64,000 nucleotides of DNA from Eurosta solidaginis (Eukaryota > Arthropoda > Insecta > Diptera > Tephritidae). The stretch covers positions 183,147,477-183,211,476 of the forward strand of contig NC_090322.1 in NCBI RefSeq assembly GCF_040869045.1, read 5' to 3'. Under the pieces are notes generated by a model. The model was not told the DNA's origin, made no database searches, and saw only the letters and a program-made list of their open reading frames with translations. Made by a program: the position numbers and the translations under genes. Every line of letters starts with the position of its first letter. Positions within the stretch are counted from its first letter, which is position 1. Shown here in pieces: positions 1 through 9,602 of this stretch.

Positions 1-1383
1 TTTAAGCCATTCCACGACCGCCCTACTTGAGACTTGTAGCATGGCCGGGAATATACCATCTGTGCCCGGCGATTTAAACTTAGAAAACGTCTTCACTGCC
101 CACTCGATCTTGGTATCGGTCACCAAGCCCGGCATTACTAGCTCCGTGATCGAAGTCTGAGTGATGTCTGCTGGCTCCTCTAAACCGTCTCCCGATGGGA
201 AATGTGTATCGAGAAGCACCTCAAGGGATTCCTCACTATTACGTGACCATTCCCCGTTCTCTTTCTTTATTAGTCCCTGGAATATGTTTCGCTTTGCTAG
301 GACTTTTTTCAACCGTGCTGTTTCGCTGGAGCACTCTATGTCCGTACAGAAACTGTTCCATGAGTTTCTCTTCGCCCTGGTAATTTCACGCTTGTAGATC
401 CTCAGTAGTTCCCTGTACTCGTCCCGACACGCTTCGCTTTCCGCGGTCTTTGCGAGCTTAAACATTTCTTTTACCTGTCTTCTTAGAAGACTCAGCTCAT
501 TGCTCCACCATGGCGGCTTTGATTTTCCTCTGAATCTTCTTAGAGGACAAGCTTTGTTATACGCAGTCATAAGCGTCCTTGTTAGGAATTCATTCGACTC
601 CTCCAGTTCCTCTACATTAGCAACCTCTTTGCGTTGTCCCAGTTTTGTTTCTACATGTTCCTGGAATTTAGTCCAGTTCGTTGACCTAGGGTTTCTAAAG
701 GTTCCTCCCTTCTCTACCCTCTTTAGGGGGATGTTGAAGCTGATATACGCATGGTTGGAGAAGGATGGTCTATCAAGAACCATCCAATCATACCTTGATA
801 TATCACGCTCGGAGCTCAATGTAATATCCAGAATATTGCTGGATGTTAGACCAATGTATGTAGGGACATTTCCCCTGTTGGCTATCTGCAAATTGGTTTG
901 CAGGATGTAGCAAAACAGAGATTCGCCTCTCTCGTTCGTATCTGCTCTTCCCCACGCATTGTGGTGCGCATTTGCATCTGCGCCTATGACCAACCGCCCT
1001 TTGCGCCATTCCTCCTGTACTAGCCTTTTGCACTCCATCGGTGGGACCTCCGCAGCGTGGGCCATGTAGCAGGATGCCAGGATAAATGCCTGCTTATTCT
1101 TTTGCTCAACGGCCACTGCTACGAGATCCTCAGTGGTGTGATTAGGCAGCATATATGAATGCAGCTGTTTCCTTACCATTACTACAGCTCGCACCCGTCC
1201 TTCCGTTTGCGCGTAGTAAACGCCAAACCCGCGCGTGCTAAGTCCAGAAACCTTTCCTCCCGATGAGAGCCACGGCTCCTGGATCAGCGCCACGTCAAAC
1301 GAACCCTCCTCAAGGGTTAGGAGGAGTTCGCTTGACGCCACTTTACTGTGTTGGAGGTTTATCTGTAGGACTCGCAGCACCAT
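1..1383 (-). CDS. LOA/R1-like LINE ORF2, endonuclease to start of RT (partial, runs off window)
   Basis: Reading the minus strand from the ATG at 1383 gives 461 codons with no stop to base 1, so the reading frame is open and only the window edge ends it. Visible parts: AP endonuclease with LQINLQHSK near residue 6, LIQEPW (catalytic-type E36), GADANAHHNAWG (D136/N138), a ILDITL strand, and SFSNHAYI near 207-214, where the usual SDH motif reads SNH. Then a PPWWSNEL linker near 290 and the first RT block FKSPGTDGIFPAMLQ (about 436-450). Protein layout and wording match LOA/R1-group non-LTR retrotransposons, whose ORF2 nicks target DNA and reverse-transcribes the element RNA. The frame stays open upstream of the chosen Met to at least 1480; the Met was chosen because homology-like sequence starts there. 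It is the least damaged coding sequence here. The SNH change could impair nicking, or be normal in its subfamily. Confidence 0.85.
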   Translation of the reverse strand, partial: MVLRVLQINLQHSKVASSELLLTLEEGSFDVALIQEPWLSSGGKVSGLSTRGFGVYYAQTEGRVRAVVMVRKQLHSYMLPNHTTEDLVAVAVEQKNKQAFILASCYMAHAAEVPPMECKRLVQEEWRKGRLVIGADANAHHNAWGRADTNERGESLFCYILQTNLQIANRGNVPTYIGLTSSNILDITLSSERDISRYDWMVLDRPSFSNHAYISFNIPLKRVEKGGTFRNPRSTNWTKFQEHVETKLGQRKEVANVEELEESNEFLTRTLMTAYNKACPLRRFRGKSKPPWWSNELSLLRRQVKEMFKLAKTAESEACRDEYRELLRIYKREITRAKRNSWNSFCTDIECSSETARLKKVLAKRNIFQGLIKKENGEWSRNSEESLEVLLDTHFPSGDGLEEPADITQTSITELVMPGLVTDTKIEWAVKTFSKFKSPGTDGIFPAMLQVSSRAVVEWLK

Positions 1384-2880
1384 TGGGCTGTTTGTTCCCC
1401 TCCAGCACCTTCGTCTTGACGTCGTCGTCCTCCCCTTGCCCTTTTGGTTTAGATGTTTAATTGTAAAGTTGAAATAAAGTTCTTGAAACCGACGCCATGC
1501 TCTTATTCTCTCTAGAGCATGTACTAACTAGAAAAAACAGAAATGTCTGTTATTTCAATATATTTCACTGTCAGTATCATTTCGACAATAAACACTGTTA
1601 ATTTAACAGTTTACGCTGGTTATTTTGAATGAGCAGAAATTCCTTTCATATTAACAGTTTTGATTGGTATTCTTAGAGCGACAGTAATAATTGTTAATTT
1701 AACAAAACTATGGGTAAAGTATAATGAAACAACTTTTTTTTGTTTATTTGACTACCAAAACGGTCAATTACGAATCAACGATTTGTGCAGAGTTGATTCA
1801 ACATCTTGTTGCGATGGATAAAAATTGACAGAAATTTCGGTTGAATTGACCCGTATATCGGTTGATTTTACCAGTCTTTTTCTTTCAGTGCATATAAACT
1901 ATTTAATTGACCAACTTCAAACACGAATAATGTCTTTAATAATTGCACAATTGTCAATGAATCAGCAAACGCAAGCTGTTTCGAGTAAAAGAAGCTGACT
2001 GCCGCCTTGGCACATCTTTATATTGAGTCTGGCAACCACCTAACTATGGCTATTCCCATGCACATTAACAGGAAAGACAATTAATTCCCAAGCATAGAAT
2101 GAAATCTAATTGCTCGTTAGAATGTCTCTTTACCACCCCTTAATTTTCGTTTTTTCGAGGATTATTTTTGTTTTTATATTTTGTTAACTGCTGATTACAG
2201 CATTTGTTGCTGCGGGCGATTGTTGAGTACAAAAGAGGGGTTTGATGGTATTTATCTTAAGGTATTTTTTGCTGATTTTCTGCTTTTTTTGTTGGTTTTG
2301 GTATATAATTTTTCCTATATCTATCTTATTTGTCTTGCTTAAGTTGCGTGCGAATTGGCTACAGAGCAAATGTTTCCCAGCTGGTTCATAAAAAGAAATT
2401 AACGGCACTTGTTTGTTTGTTTGCTTCAAGCACTTCTATAAGTTGCTTATGCAAACAGTTCTATAGCGGCGCTTTCATGCTACTATCTACTTTTTGTACA
2501 TACATAAATAAATCGCTATTTTCACGACAAATGTTGCAACTTGCAAATGGTTTAATGAAGTTGTAATGACCATAAGCGCGCTAAAGCGATAGAGTTTATG
2601 GTGGATATTAGCTCTGGGCGACAATGGGGTAAAAATTAGCTTCCTTGAAGAACTCGGCCACACTGATGTCTTTGTGGTTGGGAGGATAGTTAGAGGCCAT
2701 TTACAATGAGTACTTTGTATCAGCTTTCGCTTTACGTTTCACTTACGTTATGAAGCAAGACGACCTATGGAAAGGTTTCGATTTTTGGATATTTCTGTGA
2801 ACTTATTTCTAATTATTCGGTCAAAGAGTTTTCATAATTTGTGTTCAATTTATTGCTTTTCCTAATTGAGTTTTTATAAT
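1384..2880. other. AT-rich non-coding stretch upstream of the LINE ORF
   Basis: No convincing gene. 1384-1480 continues the open minus-strand frame and is probably the rest of the LINE (ORF1/ORF2 spacer); the element's 5' boundary is not clear. 1500-1900 has short near-palindromes such as ACTGTTAATTTAACAGT and may be a decayed non-autonomous element. An 81-codon minus frame at 2184-2429 has no recognisable domain. Confidence 0.4.
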
Positions 2881-2883
2881 ATT

Positions 2884-3535
2884 AACTAGCAGACACGGCA
2901 GGCATTGTTGTGCCCCAACTTTGGACTATCTGCATTACTTTTAACAAGTTTTTACCTCTAACCCTCCCCCCCCCCCCTTTCCTTATCCTCTTATTCACTC
3001 CTCCATCTGCCTTTCTCTCCATTTGCGTCTCTTTCCCCCTCTTCTGAAGTTAAATCACGTTAGCGAATACTGTTATTTTTCACCATTTCATCTAATTCAA
3101 CATGTTTAGGTATATGTGACGCATAATGTGATGGGGTGAAAGTCCCACTCAAAGCAATTGCGCTTGTACAGCTCACAGCGAACAAACACACGAATTTTTT
3201 GGAAACAAGTTTACCTTTGTTTAAGCAAATTCGCTCATATGAGAAAGGAATCAAGTGTTCTTTTTATTGCAAAACGAAGGTAAATATTTCAAAGTTTTTC
3301 TGCAAACAAGAAATATTCCAATCGATTCATCCGTTTGAGATTTATAACTGAGCAAAGGAAACTTTTGTGATTTTTTACTACATTTTGGCAATTTGCCACG
3401 CCCCTATAATATATGACTTCAAGCTGAAATTGTCCATCTCACGTAGCTAATTTTTCAAATGCAAAAAACTGTTTTAAAATCGGAGCATTCTGTGTGAAGT
3501 TATGGCATTTCAACGGTATTTAGAGACTTTATTTT
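2884..3535 (+). repeat. Dispersed repeat H, copy 1 (ACTAGCAGACACGGCAG head)
   Basis: Starts with the head ACTAGCAGACACGGCAG, followed by a pyrimidine-rich block with a C homopolymer around 2965-2978 and then AT-rich sequence. The same head opens copies at 3545, 4472 (diverged) and 26034. No coding potential is visible. The class is uncertain; such heads followed by a 'TCGGTTCAGCCGTTT' type tail occur in many arthropod genomes and may be the non-coding part of a LINE-like element. Confidence 0.6.
3045..3215 (+). repeat. Repeat D, copy 1 (also at 45640)
   Basis: A block of about 170 bp running from the TCACCATTTCATCTAATTCA region through a tract reading TATGTGACGCATAATGTGATG and on to CACTCAAAGCAA and CAGCTCACAGCG is repeated with moderate divergence at about 45640-45810. 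Here it lies within repeat H copy 1. No terminal inverted repeat was found; class unknown. Confidence 0.6.
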
Positions 3536-3544
3536 ATAAAATTT

Positions 3545-4436
3545 ACTAGCAGACCCGGCAGACGTTGTTCTGCCCTAAATTTCGCCTATCTGCATACATT
3601 TTAATAAGTTTTATCCGCCTAACTCTGCCCAACCCCTCTACATTTTTTCCTAATCTTTTTCTTCACTCCTCCCTCCGTCTTTTTTGCTTCATTTCCATCT
3701 TCGTCTCGTTATATATCTTTCTCAGTCTCCTTCTCTATTTTCTCTTCTCTCAAGTTTTTCTTCTTCTTCATCTCTTATTGTCAGTCCCAGAGGGTGGTAT
3801 GTATTTTGTTCCAGTCCCATTCCGAGTCTCAGTCCCAGTCCTAGTCCTAATCCCAGTCCCAGTCCGTCTCTGGTATACTTCCTGGAAAAAGGCATCGTAA
3901 ATACTAATATAGACAAATTTATATACGAGATTTCAGGCAAATCGAATAGGACGTATGTAAATAGGTATGTGGGTATTATTAATTCTTGTCTTTATTTCGG
4001 CTTCGCATGCATATTTATCAGTTTTGCCAGGTTGATGCGACTAAGTCGAATATCACAATGAACTTTAGAGCTCTCAGCAACAGCTTTCATTTGATATCCA
4101 TATTGTATAAACACATTCTGGGGGTACCCGGGTACACGTTTTGGGCTATATCTCGAGACCCTAGCCTCCCAGTTGTATGAAAATTATCCTGTACTATAGC
4201 ACTCATCAACAGCTTTCATTTGATATCCATATTGTATAAATACATTCTAGGGCTACCCGGGTCCACGTTTTGATCTCAAGACCCTAGACACGTAGCGAAA
4301 AAAAAGGTAGACGTTGGCCGATTCTCAGACCTACCCAATATGCTCATGAGAATCGGTTCAGCCGTTTCGGAGGAGTTCAGCCTCTAAAACGGTGACAGAA
4401 GAATTTTATATATTAGATATATAGATTAATGATTTC
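3545..4436 (+). repeat. Dispersed repeat H, copy 2
   Basis: Head ACTAGCAGACCCGGCAGACG at 3545. It carries a CAGTCC-type simple repeat near 3780-3870, two related internal blocks beginning CAACAGCTTTCATTTGATAT (4079, 4207), and a tail near 4350-4430 with TCGGTTCAGCCGTTTCGGAG followed by a short TATATTAGATATATAGAT tract. Head, simple repeat and internal blocks recur at 26034-27000, so this is a mobile family. The small frames inside are not genes. Confidence 0.65.
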
Positions 4437-4471
4437 TCTGATAAAATGGGGAAAATAATAATTTACTAAAA

Positions 4472-4690
4472 ACTAGCGTACCCGTCAGACTTTTCCAAGC
4501 CCGAAAATTGGTTTGCCTTTATTAATAGGTAAAACTCGCTTCCCCTCTTCACTATCTCCCATTATTTTCTTCTTTATCTTCCGTTTCTTGTCCATCCCCT
4601 ATTCGAATTATCTCCACCTCACTTCCACTCCCACTCCCATTCCAACGTCTACCCACGATCTTACTTCTACTCCACGCTATAAAGCCTGGC
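4472..4690 (+). repeat. Dispersed repeat H, diverged copy 3
   Basis: Begins ACTAGCGTACCCGTCAGAC shortly after the AT-rich tail of copy 2 and has the same pyrimidine-rich layout (CCACTCCCACTCCC). It is more diverged and truncated, and may represent a separate subfamily that inserted close to the end of copy 2. Confidence 0.4.
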
Positions 4691-4899
4691 AATATCAGGT
4701 GCAGTTAGCAGCGCAGGTCAAGAAAATTCACGTGACATCCTTCACTTGGTGCATCCGCACGTGTTCGTGTATGATCGCAAATTCTTAGACTGAGAGAATT
4801 ATATGACTGAGGACGATTATATGATGTCTAAATGGACCTAAGGTCAGACACGGCCTAAATCGCGGCAATTGTTGACTTCCAGATATAATTTAAAGTATC

Positions 4900-5690
4900 C
4901 TTCGAGGCAGAAGGGCCTAGACAAAAGTAGCGAAATTTCAGTCTACGCAGACGGCTCATAAATAGAAAAGGAAATTGGGGATTTGCTGCATCCTGCATCC
5001 AGTCCAACTGACTTTTCGACTCATGCAATGTCTTCCAAGCGAAGCTCTAAAATAGCAGTTTGAGAAACCAACGTAAGGATATTTGTTGACAACCTAGCAG
5101 TATCCCTTAAAGGAACTGGTATTTCACTTGATAAAGTAGGATGTATTGCGTAAGTGCGGAGCCTGGATCCCATACAATAATATTGAGGGAAATGAATTTG
5201 CTGATGAGATTGCACTGAAAGGTTCTGAAATGAATATAAATGGGACAAACAGCCCCGTATGACCACAACTGGATAAATCCGTGCGAAAATCGAGGATCAA
5301 ACTTTGAGGGCAACGAACTTCCTGTGGACCAACCGTGATAATTGCTAGGTCTCAAGTTTCTTTGGTGTTGTGAAAAGAAATAAATAAGCTTCCTCCCCAA
5401 CAAATTTCCGGTGAGAGTATTACGGGCGTCATCGAGGAGAACTATGCTATTGCACCAATGATCTCCTTCTACAGAAGCTTCCCGAACGAGGAGGAGGAGT
5501 CAATTTGCTGCTTTCTCAGCAGATGAACAGTACTGCTAACATCCAGGACCGGGTGCATAGCTTTCGACAGGCTGAATGAGGTAGGTTTATAAGGAATATC
5601 AAGATATTTGCAGAAAATTATTTAGGAAGTATCTCGTTATACAAATGTGCTAAAGAGTGGGAAATACATGCCCACTCAACCTAACCTAGC
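4900..5690 (+). pseudogene. Decayed LINE 3' part: RNase H and zinc-knuckle region
   Basis: Several frames must be joined by eye: YADGS (the first catalytic Asp strand of RNase H, followed by a stop) near 4935-4955, a tract reading WIPYNNIEGNEFADEIALKG near 5170-5225 that matches the RNase H end motif (WVPGHxGIEGNEKADELA), and NEEEESICCFLS near 5490-5520, resembling the Cys/His region after RNase H. Many stops. It ends in CAACCTAACCTAGCC at about 5677-5691, the (AACCT)n 3' tail used by other LINE fragments here. It is the degraded 3' third of an RNase H-bearing LINE, closest by motif to the fragment at 21035-21790. Confidence 0.65.
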
Positions 5691-5755
5691 CTTGATAAGC
5701 GTTCGTTGCCCTGTGATGACAGCGTGCTCATCTTCCGCAATAAAGTTCCTGGATT

Positions 5756-6145
5756 GATGTTGTTGTAGCGATAAACACACTCTCCGAAAGCCTTGGAGAG
5801 TGTTATCCGATCCTTTGCCGGATGCAGATCCGGCACGTTCCGATAACAAGCACCATAGAGGTACTAGCCAGACCATATTGGGAATGATTTGGTATGAGCA
5901 CATGATACCTTATAGGCCATAACTTCCTCCCATCTCCTAGATTTATCAGGAGTTCAGGGTCGCCGGGTCCTCGGCTGTTAAAGAAACAGGATTCGTACGA
6001 TTAGGTAAGGTTGACAATTGGGCTGGCAACCCATGAGAGGGTTGCGCTACACAACCCCTTGAATCAATTTGGTATTTTAGTCGCCTCTTACGACAGGCAC
6101 ACATACCACGGGTTTATTCTAAGCCCCCTAACCCACTGGGCGCAA
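5756..6145 (+). mobile_element. GTTGTTGTAGC repeat (family G), copy 1
   Basis: A roughly 390-bp interspersed element beginning TGTTGTTGTAGCGATAA, with conserved blocks GGATGCAGATCCGG, GAAACAGGATTCG, GGTTGACAATTGGGCTGGC, GGGTTGCGCTACACAACCCC and TTTAGTCGCCTCTTACGACA. The same blocks in the same order recur at 13106-13455 and, inverted, at 53219-53377. No coding capacity. Read on the minus strand it ends in GCTACAACAACA, the same 3' end as the jockey-like LINE at 7.3-12 kb, so that LINE's machinery may have mobilised it (inference). Confidence 0.7.
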
Positions 6146-6212
6146 AGTTCCTGGGTCTCGGGTCCTAGTGTCATTAAGTTGTAGGAAACAATAGAAAATG
6201 ACCATAACTTTA

Positions 6213-6262
6213 ATTTCAAGAGGAGCTCGGCCTAAATGTCCTCGGAGGTGTATCGTATCTGA
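6213..6262 (+). mobile_element. SINE 3'-end scrap
   Basis: AAGAGGAGCTCGGCCTAAAT followed by CTCGGAGGTGTATCG matches the 3' part of the SINE at 32867-33230 (GAGAAGCTCGGCCTTAGATC, then CTTCGGAGGTTATCG). Only about 50 bp remain. Confidence 0.5.
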
Positions 6263-6269
6263 CTTGGAT

Positions 6270-7280
6270 GTTCGTATGTTGCATTTGATGTATGTTACCT
6301 ATACGCATCCGTACCCGTCTTTTCAGGTACCACATGCTCAAATATTATTATTTGTGAGCTGGCATAATTAACAGTATAGTTTTCGCTCACGAATAATAGC
6401 TGTATCATTACCGTTATTTCCATTATTTTTTGTTTATTCCAAAAAGCATATTATTCACAAAACTCCTGCTAGACTGAAATAATAAAAACCTGCACGTAAC
6501 TTTCTTTCCACCCATTCACTCCAAGCAACCACTAACAGCCGACAAAGGATAACGATAATAGCGCATGTTGATTCCATAGGATTTACGCGTGTTAAATGAA
6601 TTGAAATGTGCCACAGTCTACAGTGCAAGACGTTTTTAATACAAACAACTTCATGATATGAGCATCTTAGTTGATTGTAACGAAATTAAATGACCAACAA
6701 AAGACATTAACACACTCGGTTATATCAATAAGAAGCCATTAAAAGGATCAAGAAAAACTTCTTGATATCCAAAGTTTTTGTTATGAGAATGAGATGTTTA
6801 TACTAACATGAAGTTGAACATTAAAGTGATACAGCAATAATAGTAAAACTACTACAAATAACAATAAATAATTTTCTACACTTAAAGTGAAGGTAAGTAA
6901 AAGGACTCCTACCAGCCAGATATGACCAAAAACAAACCAATCCAAACGAAAGAAATATTCAACTCAAATTAATTGAGTTGTCCGCATACAAAATTGCATT
7001 CGCTTTCCTGTGCTTGTGCTTAGTGTTGTTTACGCAAGCATAACCTACGAATCAAGCAAGTTTTGTATCTTCGTATGTATTTTACGGGTTAAATATTTGC
7101 CATTGCTTGATCTTTTCGTGGTCGTCAGTTGCTCCTTTGGGACCACTCCATCTATTTATGTATTTACTTACTCACTTGCTAAAGTTACCTTTAATTACAT
7201 TTAAGAGATATGCAGTTTCAATGTTTCAAGAACCGAGTTCTTCGAACTTGCCTCCAATGGACCAATTTCGCTTTAAATAA
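6270..7280. other. AT-rich sequence with no recognised feature
   Basis: I see no domain-bearing frame and no clear repeat pair here. A 64-codon plus frame at 7010-7204 resembles nothing I recognise. Confidence 0.4.
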
Positions 7281-9602
7281 TTGCCTTGGCATGACAAATA
7301 TTTGGAGTTTTTAAACCTAGAAATCATCAACATCTACATCCCTCCTGCCACCTGTTGCCCCAGTGGATACCGCTCTAATATCAGGGCCTTACTCACTGGC
7401 AACAATCGCATTATCTTAGGCGATTTCAATGCCCATCATAATCTATGGCACTCAAACTTGCGGGCGGACAGTAGGGGTGAGATGTTGGCGGATCAAATAG
7501 AAGAAACGACGTTCTGCACAATAAACGGAGACGCCCCCACACGTATGGTAGGAAGCTGTCACAGCTCGCCAGATATCTCAATCGTGAGCGCAGAACTCGT
7601 AAACTGCGTCAACTGGCAGCCGATGGTAACATTGGCATCCGACCACCTGCCCATACTTATTTCGCTTGAGCGTACCGCCGACTTCATCGTCACTGAAAAA
7701 CGCACTTTCATAAACTTCAAAAAAGGAAAGTGGGAATAATATAAATCCTTTACAGACAGCCGCTTTGCTGCCCTCCCTATCCCGACTGATGCCCGCCAAG
7801 GGGAGCGTGCCTTCCATAAGGTCATTAAATCTGCCTCGGCACATTTCATTGCCGCCGGGAGAATTCCCGAAATCCGGCCTCACTTCCCGGTGGAGGCCGC
7901 AAACTTAGCGAGAGAACGTGACCTTATAAGACAGCTTGATCCAGGCGACCCCCAAATAAGGGATATAAACCAACGCATCAGATTGCTTGTGGATAAACAC
8001 AAGCGGGCGAAATGGGAGGAGCACCTAAGAGGTTGTAACCTCTCTACCGGTGTGGGTAAACTTTGGTCCACCGTAAAGTCCCTATCGAATCCGACTAAGC
8101 ACAAAGACAAAGTTTCCATCGCCTTTGGCGACAAAGTGCTGTCGGACGCGAAAAAATGCGCGAGCGCTTTCTGCCGACAATATATAATGCATCCTACGGT
8201 CGACAAAGATAGACGGAGAGCCAATAGACACGCACATAAACACAAATTCAGCGCGTCACCAATCACCATCACCGCTAAAGAGGTTGAGGACGCCATTGGT
8301 CGTGCTAAACCATCCAAAGCAGTGGGCCCATACGGCATAGCCATGCCGATGCTTAAAAGCCTAGGGAAAGAGGGTTTCAAATATTTAGCGCATGTCTTCA
8401 ATCTGTCTCTTTCCACCTTTGTCATACCCGAGAAATGGAAAATGGCCAAGGTGGTCCCGCTACTAAAGCCTGGGAAACCAGCTAACATAGGTGAGTCGTA
8501 TCGTCCGATATCTCTCCTATCGCCAGTGGCAAAGACGCTTGAAGCCATTTTGCTCCCTTATTTCCAAGCAAATTTGCAGCTAGCCCCTCATCAGCATGGC
8601 TTCAGAAAACTCCATAGCACTACCACCGCGCTAAATGCCATTAGCACCCAGATAAATTGCGGTTTATATCAATACCCCCACCATAGAACAGTACTCGTAG
8701 CGCTAGACCTATCAAAAGCTTTTGATACGATCAACCATGGCTCGTTACTGCAGGACCTGGAAGGGTCTACCCTTCCCCCATGTCTTAAAAGGTGGACCGC
8801 AAATTATCTGGGTGGTCGGCGGGCATCGGTGCAATTTAGAAACGAAACATCAAAACCAAGGAGAATTAAACAAGGGGTGCCACAGGGTGGTGTCCTATCC
8901 CCACTTTTGTTTAATTTCTACATATCTAAGCTACCTTCACCACCGGAAGGAGTCACAATCGTTTCCTACGCCGATGACTGCACAATAATGGCCACAGGCC
9001 CAGGCCCAAAGATCGATGCGCTATGCAATAAAATAAACGGCTACCTCCCTGATCTCTCCAGTTTTTTCGCCTCGCGAAACCTGGCATTATCACCGACTAA
9101 ATCTTCCGCGACCTTATTTACAACATGGACGCCCCAAATATCGACCATTTTGAACATCCACGTCGATGACACTACGCTACCGACTGTCCTACACCCCAAA
9201 ATCTTGGGTGTGACGTCTGATCACGATCTACATTTTGGTGAGCACGCAGCCGCAATTGTTCCGAGAATTCAGAGCCGTAACAAAATCCTCAAATCCCTCG
9301 CTGGCAGTACTTGGGGAAATGATAGAGAAACGCTCATGACTACATACAAAGCAATTAGCCAGCCGACTACGTGCTACGCGTCACCCATATGGTCGCCAAG
9401 CCTAAAAATCACCCACTGGAACAAACTACAGGCCTGCCAAAATACTGCTCTCAGAATCGCCACGGGCTGTCTTCTTATGTCCCCAGAACACCATCTGTAT
9501 AATGAGGTGAGAATACTCCCCATCAGGGAGAGAAATGAGATGCTGACCAAACAGGTGCGATATGCACCATGTCCCACTCTCCTTAACTCTGGAATTTTTT
9601 AA
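7281..9602 (+). pseudogene. LINE 1: jockey-like endonuclease-reverse transcriptase, one internal stop
   Basis: A single reading frame runs from 7281 to 9602, broken only by TAA at 7737-7739. Before the stop lies the C-terminal half of an AP endonuclease: ILGDFNAHHNLWHS and ASDHLPILI (intact SDH). After it come a linker and a complete RT core: KAVGPYGIAMPMLKSLG, ESYRPISLLSPVAKTLEA, HGFRKLHSTTTAL, LDLSKAFDTINH, QGVPQGGVLSPLLFNFYIS, and catalytic YADD at 8967-8978, then a thumb-like region to ILPIRERNEMLTKQ (about 9555). The protein would act in nicking and target-primed reverse transcription. It is 5' truncated (no N-terminal endonuclease half or ORF1) and 3' interrupted: from about 9557 the frame enters unrelated sequence and LINE 2. 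The stop is one substitution from GAA (Glu), so decay is slight. A truncated antisense copy of the family lies at 59735-60352. The frames antisense to it at 7559-8548 are shadows. Confidence 0.85.
9574..9585 (+). repeat. Putative target-site duplication of LINE 2 (left copy)
   Basis: CCACTCTCCTTA here and CCCCTTTCCTTA at 11833-11844 match at 10 of 12 positions and bracket LINE 2. Both read as the PLSL part of LINE 1's C-terminus, which fits a duplicated target that has since drifted. Confidence 0.4.

Noticed and set aside
7559..8548. Minus-strand ORFs of 96-222 codons
   Set aside because: Antisense shadows of the LINE 1 reverse transcriptase frame.
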